A DNA stretch of 64,000 nucleotides from Devosia lucknowensis (GTDB taxonomy: Bacteria; Pseudomonadota; Alphaproteobacteria; Rhizobiales; Devosiaceae), in the NCBI RefSeq assembly GCF_900177655.1, contig NZ_FXWK01000001.1:2170001-2234000 (forward strand), given 5' to 3'. Below are positions 16,785 to 25,287 of the stretch, in pieces. Under the pieces are notes generated by a model. The model was given only the letters and a program-made list of their open reading frames with translations, did no database searches and had not been told where the DNA came from. The first letter of the stretch is position 1. The number at the start of each line of letters is the position of its first letter. The position numbers and the translations under genes were made by a program.

Positions 16785-18613
16785 AATCTGACAATCGCAA
16801 TGTGATCCTCGCCGTCGTGCTCAGCATGATCGTGCTGTTCGGCTGGCAGTTCTTCATTGCCGGCCCGCAGCTCCAGCAAGCGCAGCGCCAGGCCGAGATC
16901 CGTGCCGCACAGCAGGCCGAGACGCAGCAGGTTGCCGTTCCTGCCACCAGTGCCGACGGCACTGCAGCAGCGCCGGCCGCGGATGCGCCGCAGGTGTTCG
17001 CCGATCGCGACAGCGCCATTGCGGCAACCAGCCGCGTCGATATCTCGACCGCCGATCTCGAAGGTTCGATCAACCTCACCGGCGCCCGCATCGACGACCT
17101 TCAGCTCAAGCAGTATCGCGAAACGACGGACCCAAGCTCCCCGATCATTGCGCTGCTCAAGCCCGCGGGTCTTCAGGACGCCTACTATGTCGAACAGGGT
17201 TGGGCTGCAGCTGCAGGCACGTCGGTCGCAGTTCCCGATGGCCAGTCGATCTGGACCGTTGATGGCGACAACAGCACCCTGACGGCACAGACACCGGTGA
17301 CGTTGCGCTACGACAATGGGGCCGGTCTCGTCTTCCGCCGCACCTTTGCGGTCGACGACTACTACCTCTTCACCATCACCCAGACGGTCGAGAACACCGG
17401 CACTGGCGACGTTGCCCTGTTCCCCTATTCGCGTGTCGTCCGCCACGGCAACCCCAAGGTGCAGAACTTCTTCATCCAGCACGAAGGCCCGATCGGCGTG
17501 CTGGGATCGAACAACTATGTATCGCGCAAGTACGGCGACCTGCAGAACGAGCGTCAGGTCGACTGGTCTTCGACGACCGGCTGGCTCGGCATCGCCGACA
17601 AATATTGGGCTACCGCAGTGCTGCCCAAGGCAGGCACGTCCATCAATGCACGCTTTGCCTACAACCAGGTCAACGGCAACAACGTCTTCCAGACAAATTA
17701 CGTCGAGACCCAGCCGGTCATGGTGCCGGCTGGAGCCACTGTCAGTCACGAAGCCTACGTCTTCGCTGGCGCCAAGGAAGACCGCATCATCACCGGCTAT
17801 CAGGAGACCTACGGCTTCGATCGCCTGGAACTGCTGATCGACTGGGGCTGGTTCCACTTCCTGACCAAGCCGATGCACTGGCTGCTGGTCACGCTCTACG
17901 GCATCCTCGGCAATTTCGGCCTCGCAGTTCTCGCCGTGACCGTTATCGTCAAGGCCATCTTCTTCCCGCTGGCCAACCGCTCCTATGCCTCCATGGCCGC
18001 CATGCGCCGCGTGCAGCCCGAGATGAAGGCTATCCAGGAGCGTCTCAAGGACGACCGTCCTGCCCAGCAGCAGGCGATGATGGAGCTCTACAAGAAAGAG
18101 AAGATCAACCCGCTTTCCGGATGCTGGCCGATCCTCATCCAGATCCCGGTCTTCTTCGCGCTCTACACCGTGATTTTTATCTCGCTCGAGATGCGCCATG
18201 CACCGTTCTTCGGCTGGATCCAGGATCTGGCGGCGCCCGATCCGACCAACATCTTCACGCTGTTCGGTCTGATCCCGTGGAACCCGATGGCCCTCCCCAT
18301 CATCGGATCCTTCCTTCACCTCGGTATCTGGCCTGTCATAATGGGCATCACCATGTGGGTGCAGATGCGCCTCAACCCGCCGCCGCCGGATCCGACCCAG
18401 GCGATGATCTTCAACTGGATGCCGGTCATCTTCACCTTCATGCTCGGGACCTTCCCGGCTGGTCTGGTGATCTACTGGGCCTGGAACAACACGCTGTCGA
18501 TCGCCCAGCAGTGGTTCATCATGAAGCGCCACGGCGTCGAGGTGAACCTGCTCGGCAACATCGTCAGCAGCTTCCGTCGCAAGCCCAAGACGGCCGGAAC
18601 CAGCGAAAGCTGA
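16781..18613 (+). CDS. yidC: Membrane protein insertase YidC
   Basis: 610 aa, long Gram-negative form. N-terminal anchor (residues about 5-23, [18 protein letters not shown]), a large periplasmic P1 domain (about 60-345), then five hydrophobic segments from about 360, with the conserved [20 protein letters not shown] and the positive cytoplasmic loop. It inserts proteins into the inner membrane alone or with SecYEG. Translational overlap with rnpA. A GC hairpin lies 26 nt after the stop. Confidence 0.97.
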   Translation: MKSDNRNVILAVVLSMIVLFGWQFFIAGPQLQQAQRQAEIRAAQQAETQQVAVPATSADGTAAAPAADAPQVFADRDSAIAATSRVDISTADLEGSINLTGARIDDLQLKQYRETTDPSSPIIALLKPAGLQDAYYVEQGWAAAAGTSVAVPDGQSIWTVDGDNSTLTAQTPVTLRYDNGAGLVFRRTFAVDDYYLFTITQTVENTGTGDVALFPYSRVVRHGNPKVQNFFIQHEGPIGVLGSNNYVSRKYGDLQNERQVDWSSTTGWLGIADKYWATAVLPKAGTSINARFAYNQVNGNNVFQTNYVETQPVMVPAGATVSHEAYVFAGAKEDRIITGYQETYGFDRLELLIDWGWFHFLTKPMHWLLVTLYGILGNFGLAVLAVTVIVKAIFFPLANRSYASMAAMRRVQPEMKAIQERLKDDRPAQQQAMMELYKKEKINPLSGCWPILIQIPVFFALYTVIFISLEMRHAPFFGWIQDLAAPDPTNIFTLFGLIPWNPMALPIIGSFLHLGIWPVIMGITMWVQMRLNPPPPDPTQAMIFNWMPVIFTFMLGTFPAGLVIYWAWNNTLSIAQQWFIMKRHGVEVNLLGNIVSSFRRKPKTAGTSES

Positions 18614-18638
18614 TTTTGACAGCGGCACGACTTATCTG

Positions 18639-18662
18639 GGCCCGCCGGTCATCCGGTGGGCC
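18639..18662 (+). terminator. GC hairpin between yidC and engB (weak terminator)
   Basis: Ten-bp arms GGCCCGCCGG / CCGGTGGGCC (one G-U pair) with a TCAT loop, followed by TCTCATTTT. The T tract is short, so it may act as an attenuating or transcript-end hairpin rather than a full terminator. Confidence 0.5.
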
Positions 18663-18683
18663 TCTCATTTTGAGGGTTCCCGA

Positions 18684-19328
18684 ATGACGCAGCCCGACTA
18701 CTCGCCCCACATCCTCGAGCGCGGCCGATTGCTGTTTGCCCGCCCTTTCCTGTTCATCAAAGGCTGCGTCCGCCTCGCCGACCTCCCGCCAATGGATCGC
18801 GTGGAGATCGCTTTTGCCGGCCGCTCCAATGTCGGCAAGTCGAGCCTTATCAACGCCTTGTGCGGCACGTCAGGTCTCGCGCGGACGTCCAACACGCCCG
18901 GGCGAACGCAGGAACTCAACATCTTCGAGAGCCAGAGTGAAAACCTGCGTATCGTCGACATGCCCGGCTATGGCTATGCCAAGGCGCCCGAGCCGAAGGT
19001 GAAGGCCTGGACCGCGTTGATCCATCAATACCTGACGGGCCGCGCCACCTTGCGCCGGGTCTACGTGCTGGTGGACAGCCGCCACGGCCCCAAGGACAAT
19101 GACCTGTCGGTGATGAACGAACTCGACCGCGCGGCCGTCAGCTACCAGGTCGTGCTCACCAAGATCGACAAGCCCTCCGCCAGGGAACTCGAGACCAACA
19201 TCGCCCGGACGGTGGCATCCATCGCCAAGCGCCCGGCTGCGCATCCCGACGTCATTCTGACATCGAGTGAAAAGGGCGAGGGCCTGACCCAGCTGCGAAC
19301 GGAAATCGCCCTCTTGCTCGAGAGCTGA
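18684..19328 (+). CDS. engB: Ribosome biogenesis GTP-binding protein EngB (YsxC/YihA)
   Basis: 214 aa. G1 [14 protein letters not shown] (about residues 47-60), G2 region with [10 protein letters not shown]3 DMPGYGYA, and G4 TKID. All are typical of the TrmE-Era-EngA-EngB GTPases. It takes part in late assembly of the large ribosomal subunit. It follows yidC by 70 nt, a common order in Hyphomicrobiales. A convergent amidotransferase gene ends 7 nt after its stop. Confidence 0.95.
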   Translation: MTQPDYSPHILERGRLLFARPFLFIKGCVRLADLPPMDRVEIAFAGRSNVGKSSLINALCGTSGLARTSNTPGRTQELNIFESQSENLRIVDMPGYGYAKAPEPKVKAWTALIHQYLTGRATLRRVYVLVDSRHGPKDNDLSVMNELDRAAVSYQVVLTKIDKPSARELETNIARTVASIAKRPAAHPDVILTSSEKGEGLTQLRTEIALLLES

Positions 19329-19335
19329 GCCCGGC

Positions 19336-20067
19336 CTAACGCCCTGATCCAGGTCCGCGATCGCCATCCAGGAAGAAGGCGGCGATTGATTTGACCAGGA
19401 GGTCACTATCCGACGGCTTGGACATCGTCTGTCTGGCCGTCTCGAGCACGTCGTCGCCGGCCCGGCCCTTGCGCAGCTCGATCAGGGCGCTGCCGTAATC
19501 GTCGAGAAATTCCGGATGCGGCTGGAAGCTCAACGCTGCGCCGTTGCGGTAGTACAGTCCCGCATTGGGCGTGAATTCGGAGGCAAGAATGACATCTGCC
19601 TCCGCAGGCGGGGTGATCACCTGATCCTGATGGGAGCAGACCACGTTCACGCTGGCTGGTATGTCGGCCAGAAACGCCGGCCGGGACACCACGTCGTAAG
19701 TGTGCCGTCCGAGGCCCCACCCCTTTTCGGACTTGCGGACATCGCCGCCAAGGGCATCGGCCATGACCTGGTGACCAAAGCAGATGCCGACCATCGGCGT
19801 TGCGGCAGCATAGGCATCGCGGATGAAGCTGCGCAGCGGCGGAAGCCAGGCATGGTCCTCGTAGACGCCCGCCGACGAGCCGGTGATCGCAATGGCTTCG
19901 AGGCCAGCGGGATCGGGCAATGCCTGCCCGCCGAGCACGTCGATGACGTCGAGCTCGAAATCGCGACCGGACGACGCAAACATGCGTCCGAACATATCGC
20001 GATAGGGCGAGAACCGGTCCTGCAGGGCATCGGGCACGCGGCCGACTTCGATAAGGGTGATCTTCAT
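19336..20067 (-). CDS. Class I glutamine amidotransferase-like protein
   Basis: 243 aa single-domain GATase1. The catalytic triad is visible: nucleophile Cys in VGICFGHQ (about residue 95) and His-Glu in SFQPHPEF (about 182-186). It resembles stand-alone GMP-synthase-like amidotransferases that act on gamma-glutamyl compounds or remain uncharacterised. No synthetase partner is nearby. The ATG at 20067 fits the family N terminus (KITLIEVGRVPD). Confidence 0.85.
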   Translation of the reverse strand: MKITLIEVGRVPDALQDRFSPYRDMFGRMFASSGRDFELDVIDVLGGQALPDPAGLEAIAITGSSAGVYEDHAWLPPLRSFIRDAYAAATPMVGICFGHQVMADALGGDVRKSEKGWGLGRHTYDVVSRPAFLADIPASVNVVCSHQDQVITPPAEADVILASEFTPNAGLYYRNGAALSFQPHPEFLDDYGSALIELRKGRAGDDVLETARQTMSKPSDSDLLVKSIAAFFLDGDRGPGSGR

Positions 20068-20149
20068 GGCAACTCTTTCGCTGCCCCGCTTCTAGCCGAG
20101 GCCAGGGGCAACGGGCAACAGCGCGCCATGCAGACCAGCCCTCGCTCTA

Positions 20150-20395
20150 TCAGCTGGTCACGGTGAACTTGATGGATTTTCGGACGCCCTTTTCCTCGAC
20201 CTCGATCCAGCGGGCGAACGGGGTCTCGGCCTCGGTCGCATTGACCATCTCGTCGAGATAGATGCCGGATTTGAGAAGACCGCGCTTGGCCGCCTCCGGC
20301 AAGACACCTGCAGCCCATTTCACCACCGGCACAGGAACCCAGAAACCGGATTCCTGGCGGCCATCTCTGTATTTTTCGACGCTGACGCGAAGCAT
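20150..20395 (-). CDS. Conserved-looking hypothetical protein (81 aa)
   Basis: The likely start is the ATG at 20395, with GGGG about 8 nt before it; the longer frame to 20701 lies antisense to msrB and is not credible. The protein starts MLRVSVEKYRDGRQ and has a central segment VVKWAAGVLPEAAKRGLLKS and C-terminal RWIEVEEKGVRKSIKFTV. It is soluble, alpha/beta in pattern, with no known motif. It lies 50 nt downstream of msrB on the same strand and may be co-transcribed. Confidence 0.6.
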   Translation of the reverse strand: MLRVSVEKYRDGRQESGFWVPVPVVKWAAGVLPEAAKRGLLKSGIYLDEMVNATEAETPFARWIEVEEKGVRKSIKFTVTS

Positions 20396-20445
20396 GACGC
20401 ACCCCAAACAGTTCGACTGTGATTTAGGGAGCGTCAGGCCCTGGA

Positions 20446-20934
20446 TCAAGCGGCAGGCTGGAAGGTCAGTGCAAGTCCGTTGATGCAATAGCGCAACCCG
20501 GTCGGCGCCGGGCCATCGTCGAAGACATGGCCCTGGTGGCCACCGCAGTTGGAACAATGAACCTCGATGCGGCTCATCCAGAGCGAATTGTCTTCCATGG
20601 TGCCGATGGCGCCCGGGATGAAATCGTAGAAGCTGGGCCAGCCGGTGCCGCTGTCGAACTTGGTGGCGGATTCGAACAGCGCCTGATCGCAGCCGGCGCA
20701 ATGGAACGTGCCGCTGCGCTTCTCGTCATTGAGGGGCGAGCTGTATGGCCGCTCGGTGTCTTCGTGGCGCAGGACCCGATAGGCCTCCGGAGACAGCTTG
20801 CTCTGCCATTCCGCATCGGTGAGCGTGAATGGGAAATCGCCTTCGGCTGCATGCGACGCCCGGCTGAGGCCGAGGGCCGCAGCCATCGCGGCCAGCGATC
20901 CGGAAATCAGAAAGGTGCGACGATCGAACGACAT
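20446..20934 (-). CDS. msrB: Peptide-methionine (R)-S-oxide reductase, Tat-exported
   Basis: 162 aa. A twin-arginine leader (DRRTFLISGSLAAMAAALG, residues 4-22) precedes an MsrB domain. Zinc cysteines are in FHCAGC and VHCSNC, the SGTGWPSF motif is present, and the catalytic Cys is in RYCINGLAL. It reduces methionine-R-sulfoxide in proteins. The Tat signal places it in the periplasm, where it would repair oxidised envelope proteins. Most MsrB are cytoplasmic, so the exported form is notable, though known in several Hyphomicrobiales. Confidence 0.93.
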   Translation of the reverse strand: MSFDRRTFLISGSLAAMAAALGLSRASHAAEGDFPFTLTDAEWQSKLSPEAYRVLRHEDTERPYSSPLNDEKRSGTFHCAGCDQALFESATKFDSGTGWPSFYDFIPGAIGTMEDNSLWMSRIEVHCSNCGGHQGHVFDDGPAPTGLRYCINGLALTFQPAA

Positions 20935-21046
20935 GGACGGCTCCTTAAGGCAGAGACGCCGCCCGGCCGGAGGACTGGCCAGACAGCGCCTTGCAATGTG
21001 ACGTGATCACGAATTCCGAAGGCGGTCTACGCGATCACATCAAGAT

Positions 21047-21079
21047 GAGGCTCCGCATGAGGGACGGACACGGAGCCTC
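21047..21079 (-). terminator. Hairpin downstream of the fasciclin gene
   Basis: Nine-bp inverted repeat GAGGCTCCG / CGGAGCCTC (arms 21047-21055 and 21071-21079) with a 15-nt loop, 37 nt after the fasciclin stop codon on the minus strand. It lacks a proper T tract (ATCTTGATG follows), so it may be a transcript-stabilising hairpin. Confidence 0.45.
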
Positions 21080-21115
21080 TGTGACCTACATCATTCGCTC
21101 GGATGCAGGCTTTGG

Positions 21116-21682
21116 TTACGAGGCCGGCAGCAGCACGGCGTCGATAACGTGGATCACGCCGTTGGACTGGTCGACGTCAGGGATGGTGACGTGAGCCGAA
21201 CCGCCGTTTGCGTCGGTGATCTTCACCTTGTCGCCGTCGAGGCTGAAGGTCAGCTCGCCACCCTGCACGGTAGCAGCCTTGTACTCACCGCCATTGTCTT
21301 CGATCATCTTGACGAGGTCAGCCGAATGAATGTCACCGGCAATGACGTGGTAGGTGAGGACGGCAGTCAGCTGGTCCTTGTTTTCGGGCAGCAGCAGGTT
21401 TTCAACGGTGCCGGCCGGGAGCGCTTCAAAGGCTGCGTTCACGGGGGCGAACACGGTGAAGGGGCCCGGGCCGGACAGGGTCTCGACGAGGCCGGCAGCC
21501 TGAACTGCGGCAACGAGCGTGGTGTGGTCGGCCGAGTTCACGGCATTTTCGATGATGTTGTTGGTGGCCGGCATGGCGGCACCGCCAACCATCGGAGCGT
21601 CCTGGGCAATGACGGCAGCGCCGGAGAGCGAGCCGAAAGCGAGAACGGCGGCAACGGAGAGGGCACGGATAGAAAGAGTCAT
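21116..21682 (-). CDS. Secreted fasciclin-domain protein
   Basis: 188 aa from ATG 21682, which has AGGAAGGAA close upstream. A signal peptide (SIRALSVAAVLAFGSLSGAAVIA) precedes one FAS1 domain. The FAS1 H1 and H2 boxes read GPFTVFAPVNAAFEALP and VIHVIDAVLLP, with the YH motif in LTYHVIAGD between them. Such proteins mediate adhesion or surface interaction and are often induced by stress. It appears monocistronic. Confidence 0.93.
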   Translation of the reverse strand: MTLSIRALSVAAVLAFGSLSGAAVIAQDAPMVGGAAMPATNNIIENAVNSADHTTLVAAVQAAGLVETLSGPGPFTVFAPVNAAFEALPAGTVENLLLPENKDQLTAVLTYHVIAGDIHSADLVKMIEDNGGEYKAATVQGGELTFSLDGDKVKITDANGGSAHVTIPDVDQSNGVIHVIDAVLLPAS

Positions 21683-22500
21683 CTGGTAGTTCCTTCCTGT
21701 GTGAATTCGGGTCCCGCTCATCGGCAGGATCGAAGTTAGTTACGGAAGGGCGCTCCGGGCAGTTTCGCGGATCAGCCTAAAACCGCACAAAGAATTTTTT
21801 CGCCTATTTTCATCATATAATTCAATAACTTAACTTGAAAGTATCCGGTTTTTCGCGGCTCAAACTCAAAACATTTCCGCAGTGATCCAATCGTGTGCGG
21901 GAGCCGTAAGAAGGCGCCTTACACAAGGAGGTTGCTACGCGCGGCCCTTTTTTGGCATCCAATTGGTCGGCATGGCTGTCCGCCGGGCGGCCCTGAAGGC
22001 TTCCGGTTGCTTGGGTGGACGGGACCCGAGGCGCGTGCGTCTCGATGATGGAAAAGCAATGAGACGTCGCCGCCTCGGGTCGCCGGTTTTTGGAACTGTC
22101 CGGCGGCGGGGGATCGCTCGTCCCGTCACGGCCGGACTGGAACCTGTGGGACAGGCAAAAGTCCCACCCGGCTCACCCGACCACTGTTCGCCTGCAGACC
22201 GCCGCGCCGGGTGATGGGTGAGAGTATAGGGGACGGTGAAGGAGCGGGGATATCTTCATCCCGTGATGGCAGAAAGCGACCCCATTGCAGTCGTTGTGGC
22301 CGGCTTGGCCTCCCTCCGAAAGCAGACATATAGGTACCGTCGAGCTATGCGCCGTTGAAGGCGAGAGGACGCGCTCCGCCAATCAGCGTCGATGGCGCCG
22401 CAAATTTCTCGCGTGGAAGAAGTCAGAGCCCGTAGCTGAAGAACCTGGTGATCATCTACGCCCCGTCCTGGCGCCCCCGGGCGGCCTTCCCGTCGACGTC
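21683..22500 (+). other. About 820-bp gap without a recognisable gene
   Basis: The first 200 bp hold an AT-rich patch (around 21790-21870), probably the fasciclin promoter region. The remaining 600 bp are GC-rich with only short, unconvincing open frames. Next to it lies the stump of an FtsX permease (22501-22617), so this may be the scar of a deletion or insertion at the left border of the accessory region. No tRNA, integrase or IS ends were recognised. Confidence 0.5.
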
Positions 22501-22617
22501 CGGCAGGGCGCCTACGGTCTGGCCATCGCCCTCACAGCTATCGGAGCAATTCTCGCCTCCATCCTTCCGGCGCGTGCAGCCGCTCGCGTCGACCCCGTCA
22601 AGGTGATCGAACAATGA
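22501..22617 (+). pseudogene. 3' stump of an FtsX/MacB-type ABC permease
   Basis: The last ~36 codons before the ATPase read YGLAIALTAIGAILASILPA then [14 protein letters not shown], the classic last helix and 'PArrAArldPvevi' ending of FtsX/MacB/LolC permeases. Upstream in the same frame there is no permease sequence, so nearly the whole gene (normally 370-420 codons) is missing. The stop overlaps the ATPase start (ATGA), preserving the old operon junction. Confidence 0.75.
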
Positions 22618-23288
22618 GGCCGCTTCTGGAGGTAATGGATCTGGTCAAGACCTATGGGGAAGGAGAGGCGGAAACGCGTGTTCTCAAAGGTCTCGACCTG
22701 CAGCTGGAAACAGGGGAACTCGCCGCGTTGCTCGGCCCCTCCGGTTCCGGCAAGAGCACCCTGCTGGCCATTCTCGGGACCTTGATGAAGCCCAGCTCGG
22801 GCAAGCATGTCATGCTCGGCGAGGACCTCACAAAGGCAAGCGATCGCGACCTGACGGAGTTCCGCAACCGCCACATCGGTTTCGTTTTCCAGTTTCATCA
22901 CCTGTTGCCGGACTTCACGGCGCTGGAAAACGTCATCTTCCCTTCCGCCGTCCGTGCGGGGCGTGAAACCTGGGCGGCGCGCGAGCGTGGCCGTGAACTC
23001 CTGGCGAGGGTGGGGCTCGAGAAGCGCATGGACTTTCTGGCGACGAAACTTTCCGGCGGCCAGAAGCAGAGGGTGGCCATCGCCCGGGCCCTGATGAACC
23101 AGCCCGAACTGGTCCTGGCCGACGAGCCGACCGGCAACCTCGACCGCGGGTCCGCCACCCAGGTGATGGAGCTGATCGCCGAGATCAACCAGAACGAGAA
23201 AACCACGTTCCTGATCTCTACCCATGACGAGAAGATCGCCGACACCTGTCGCCGGCGCATCCGGGTCTCGGACGGCCTGGTCGAGTAG
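22614..23288 (+). CDS. ABC transporter ATP-binding protein (LolD/MacB class), orphaned
   Basis: 224 aa, complete. Walker [11 protein letters not shown]-loop FQFHHLLPD, signature [15 protein letters not shown], Walker [13 protein letters not shown], switch His in ISTHDEK. It would energise an FtsX-like permease, but the permease just upstream is reduced to its last helix. The ATPase may be a decaying remnant or may serve a permease elsewhere. It is intact in every motif, which suggests recent loss of the partner. Confidence 0.87.
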   Translation: MRPLLEVMDLVKTYGEGEAETRVLKGLDLQLETGELAALLGPSGSGKSTLLAILGTLMKPSSGKHVMLGEDLTKASDRDLTEFRNRHIGFVFQFHHLLPDFTALENVIFPSAVRAGRETWAARERGRELLARVGLEKRMDFLATKLSGGQKQRVAIARALMNQPELVLADEPTGNLDRGSATQVMELIAEINQNEKTTFLISTHDEKIADTCRRRIRVSDGLVE

Positions 23289-23610
23289 CGGCGGGCGCTC
23301 GATTTGACAAAGCTGCGGATATGGCCATGATCGAGGTCATGAGCCCCGAGTTGTTTTTCAATCGCCAACCGTTTTCCGGTCGTCGCCAGATAGGCTGATT
23401 GCCTGGTGCTGCTACCTGCCTGCGGGCAAGAGTGGCGCCAGGGTGCTCTGACAATCCTCCATTCTGATTATGTCCCGCCGCCAGCATCTACGGCTGGGGA
23501 CACTGCTTGTCTTGAAGGCAATCGCGATGACTTCCCTTATCTCCATTGGCTTCCCGTACCCTGCGGGAAAGCCTGGTTGCGCCCTCCGATCCCGAAGGTA
23601 GAGGCCGATC
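23289..23610 (+). other. Gap of about 320 bp
   Basis: No gene is supported between the ATPase stop and the zinc-ribbon start. The open frame running from 23406 into the first Rnk-like gene has no family resemblance before 23778. The gap may hold the promoter of the zinc-ribbon/Rnk operon. Confidence 0.4.
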
Positions 23611-23781
23611 ATGCAAGTTCTCAGATTTTGCCGGTCCTGCTCGGGACCGCGTCCGCGTGCGGCCCGCAGGTGCCCTTGGTGTTTCAAGGACTACTCGGCT
23701 CCGCGTTCGACACCCGAACACCTGTTTGCGGCCTTCGAGCGCCTCGGCCGCGAAGGCCCACGGCAGAGGTCAGAAGAATGA
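23611..23781 (+). CDS. 56-aa zinc-ribbon-like protein
   Basis: ATG at 23611 has AGAGG 8 nt upstream. The protein starts MQVLRFCRSCSGPRPRAARR and continues CPWCFKDYSAPRSTPEHLF. Two CxxC pairs, Cys7/Cys10 and Cys21/Cys24, are spaced as in a rubredoxin-like or zinc-ribbon knuckle. The rest is a basic, helical tail (FAAFERLGREGPRQRSEE). Its TGA overlaps the ATG of the next gene (ATGA at 23778-23781), the same coupling as between the next two genes, which strongly supports translation. A DNA- or RNA-polymerase-binding adaptor is possible but only guessed. Confidence 0.72.
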   Translation: MQVLRFCRSCSGPRPRAARRCPWCFKDYSAPRSTPEHLFAAFERLGREGPRQRSEE

Positions 23782-24224
23782 CGACGTTGACCCATATGGC
23801 CGAACGGTCGCCTGAAATCATTGTCGGCGAGAAGGAGCACCGCCGCCTCGTCGCGACAGCCCTGACAGACATCACCGAGGACGCCGAGCGGATCGACTTC
23901 CTGCTCTATGAACTGGACCGGGCAAGGATCATTGCCGACGATCGGCTTCCGTCCGACGTCGTTCGACTGGGCAGCGTCGTCCGTTTTTCCGGGCCGGGCG
24001 GCCAACGCACCGCGAAGATCGTGGTCCCGGATGAACATGGCCAAGTGAGGCACGATGGTTATCGTTTGTCGGTGACCTCGAGGCATGGCGCCGCTTTGTT
24101 GGGCTTACGACCGGGCCAGCGGCTGTCCTGGCGCACTGCCGAAGGTGCTTGCGACTGGGTCGAAGTGATCGGGGTAGCCAACACGCCCGATCGACGATTC
24201 TTATCGAAAGAGAGACATAGATGA
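23778..24224 (+). CDS. Rnk/GreA-C-domain protein, first copy
   Basis: 148 aa. The C-terminal two thirds show the GreA/GreB C-terminal (Rnk) fold: LPSDVVRLGSVVRFS, a middle IVVPDEHG strand and the HGAALLGLRPGQRLSW motif. A short helical N terminus (PEIIVGEKEHRRLVATAL) replaces the long Gre coiled coil, as in Rnk, the regulator of nucleoside diphosphate kinase that binds RNA polymerase. It overlaps both neighbours by 4 nt. Sequence differs from the second copy, so this is an old duplication. Confidence 0.85.
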   Translation: MTTLTHMAERSPEIIVGEKEHRRLVATALTDITEDAERIDFLLYELDRARIIADDRLPSDVVRLGSVVRFSGPGGQRTAKIVVPDEHGQVRHDGYRLSVTSRHGAALLGLRPGQRLSWRTAEGACDWVEVIGVANTPDRRFLSKERHR

Positions 24225-24628
24225 GTATGCGCAGTCACACTCTAAGGCCCAAGATAGTCGTTGCCGAAAGCGAACACCGGCAATTGCTCGCAATGGCCGG
24301 CGGCGGCTCGTCCGCCGCAGCCGAAACACTGCTTGACGAGATGGAGCGTGCACGCGTCGTTCCGGATGCAAGGCTTCCTGCCGACACGGTCCGCATGGGG
24401 TCGCGCGTCCAATACCGGACGGACGACGACGAGCTTAATGACGTGACACTGGTCTGTCCTTCCGACGCCGACATATCGGCGGGACGAATATCGGTATTGA
24501 CGCCGGTCGGTGCCGCCTTGATCGGTCTTAGGATCGGGCAGTCGATCACATGGCTTGCCCGCGACGGCAAGAAACATGTGTTGACCGTTCCCGGTGTCGG
24601 ACAGCTCGATCGCGTCGGCTTCGAATAG
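24221..24628 (+). CDS. Rnk/GreA-C-domain protein, second copy
   Basis: 135 aa with the same layout as the gene before it: IVVAESEHRQLLAMA helix, RLPADTVRMGSRVQY, then SVLTPVGAALIGLRIGQSI. It lacks the Gre coiled coil needed for RNA cleavage stimulation, so it should act like Rnk, occupying the RNA polymerase secondary channel. It is the last gene of a three-gene coupled unit; the MarR gene runs toward it from the right. Confidence 0.87.
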   Translation: MSMRSHTLRPKIVVAESEHRQLLAMAGGGSSAAAETLLDEMERARVVPDARLPADTVRMGSRVQYRTDDDELNDVTLVCPSDADISAGRISVLTPVGAALIGLRIGQSITWLARDGKKHVLTVPGVGQLDRVGFE

Positions 24629-24716
24629 GCCTATCGAAGCTTGAGCGGTGAACACCAGATGATGTCGCGGACGATGTTCGCGGCATTCATCGAGAGTACG
24701 GTCGATCGTGTCCGGA

Positions 24717-25178
24717 CTAGTGCGAGCGCGATGTTCGACTCTTGTCACCCAACGCATCGACCACTTTCTGCATGAGGCCAAGCAGTTGCTCTTGCTCCGT
24801 AGCCGAAAGGCTGGAGACCAGTTCTTGCTGGGAACGAGCAACGAGCGGTTCGGCAATGGCCAAGGCGTCTCGTCCGGCTGGCGCGAGCTTCAGCCGTTTA
24901 CAGCGCCGATCGGAAGGATCGGCATTTCGCTCGACCATACCCTTTTCCGCGAGACGGTCTATCACGCCGCCGATCGTGGTTCGATCATAGGCGATCGTCG
25001 CTGCCAGCGTCGCCTGATCGACGTCCGGACGATCCCTTAGTGCGACGAGCGCCGCGAATTGGACAGGGGTGAGGACCAGCCCGACACGGGACATCTCCAC
25101 GTCGAAAAGCGTGGTGGAGATCTGATGGAACCGGCGGGCGAGGTGGCCGGGGAGATGCTTCAGGTCCAATACAGCCAT
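24717..25178 (-). CDS. MarR-family transcriptional regulator
   Basis: 153 aa from the ATG at 25178; a TTG at 25193 would add five residues but overlaps the palindromic operator and has no ribosome-binding site. The winged HTH is clear: LTPVQFAALVALRDRP ... LAATIAYDRTTIGGVIDRLAEKGMVER, wing DPSDRRCKRLKLAPAG. MarR proteins are repressors released by small ligands. The gene is divergent from the PBP gene at 25288, with a near-perfect palindrome in between, so it may control both itself and the cell-wall cassette. Confidence 0.9.
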   Translation of the reverse strand: MAVLDLKHLPGHLARRFHQISTTLFDVEMSRVGLVLTPVQFAALVALRDRPDVDQATLAATIAYDRTTIGGVIDRLAEKGMVERNADPSDRRCKRLKLAPAGRDALAIAEPLVARSQQELVSSLSATEQEQLLGLMQKVVDALGDKSRTSRSH

Positions 25179-25192
25179 CCCTACATTTGACA

Positions 25193-25215
25193 AGTATGCT
25201 GATCATCAGCATACT
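25193..25215. promoter_or_regulatory. MarR operator candidate (23-bp palindrome)
   Basis: Perfect 11-bp arms AGTATGCTGAT and ATCAGCATACT around a single central C. It lies 15 nt before the marR-like start and about 75-85 nt before the class B PBP gene. Size and symmetry fit a MarR dimer site. Control of both directions is inferred from position. Confidence 0.75.
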
Positions 25216-25287
25216 ACATAAATTCATTCGTCTCAACTTCAAACCTCGGGTTTTTCCCGGGGCCGACCAGTCACGTCCAACTGCCGA

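Noticed and set aside
16634..18628. 664-codon open frame antisense to yidC
   Set aside because: Rich in charged residues with no domain; yidC on the plus strand is certain. Codon-bias shadow.
21882..22430. Several 60-110-codon frames in the left border gap
   Set aside because: Arg-rich on both strands, no start signals, no motifs; typical of non-coding GC-rich DNA.
23406..23777. Long N-terminal extension of the first Rnk-like protein
   Set aside because: No resemblance before codon 125 of that frame, a better start exists at 23778, and the zinc-ribbon gene occupies the DNA in another frame.
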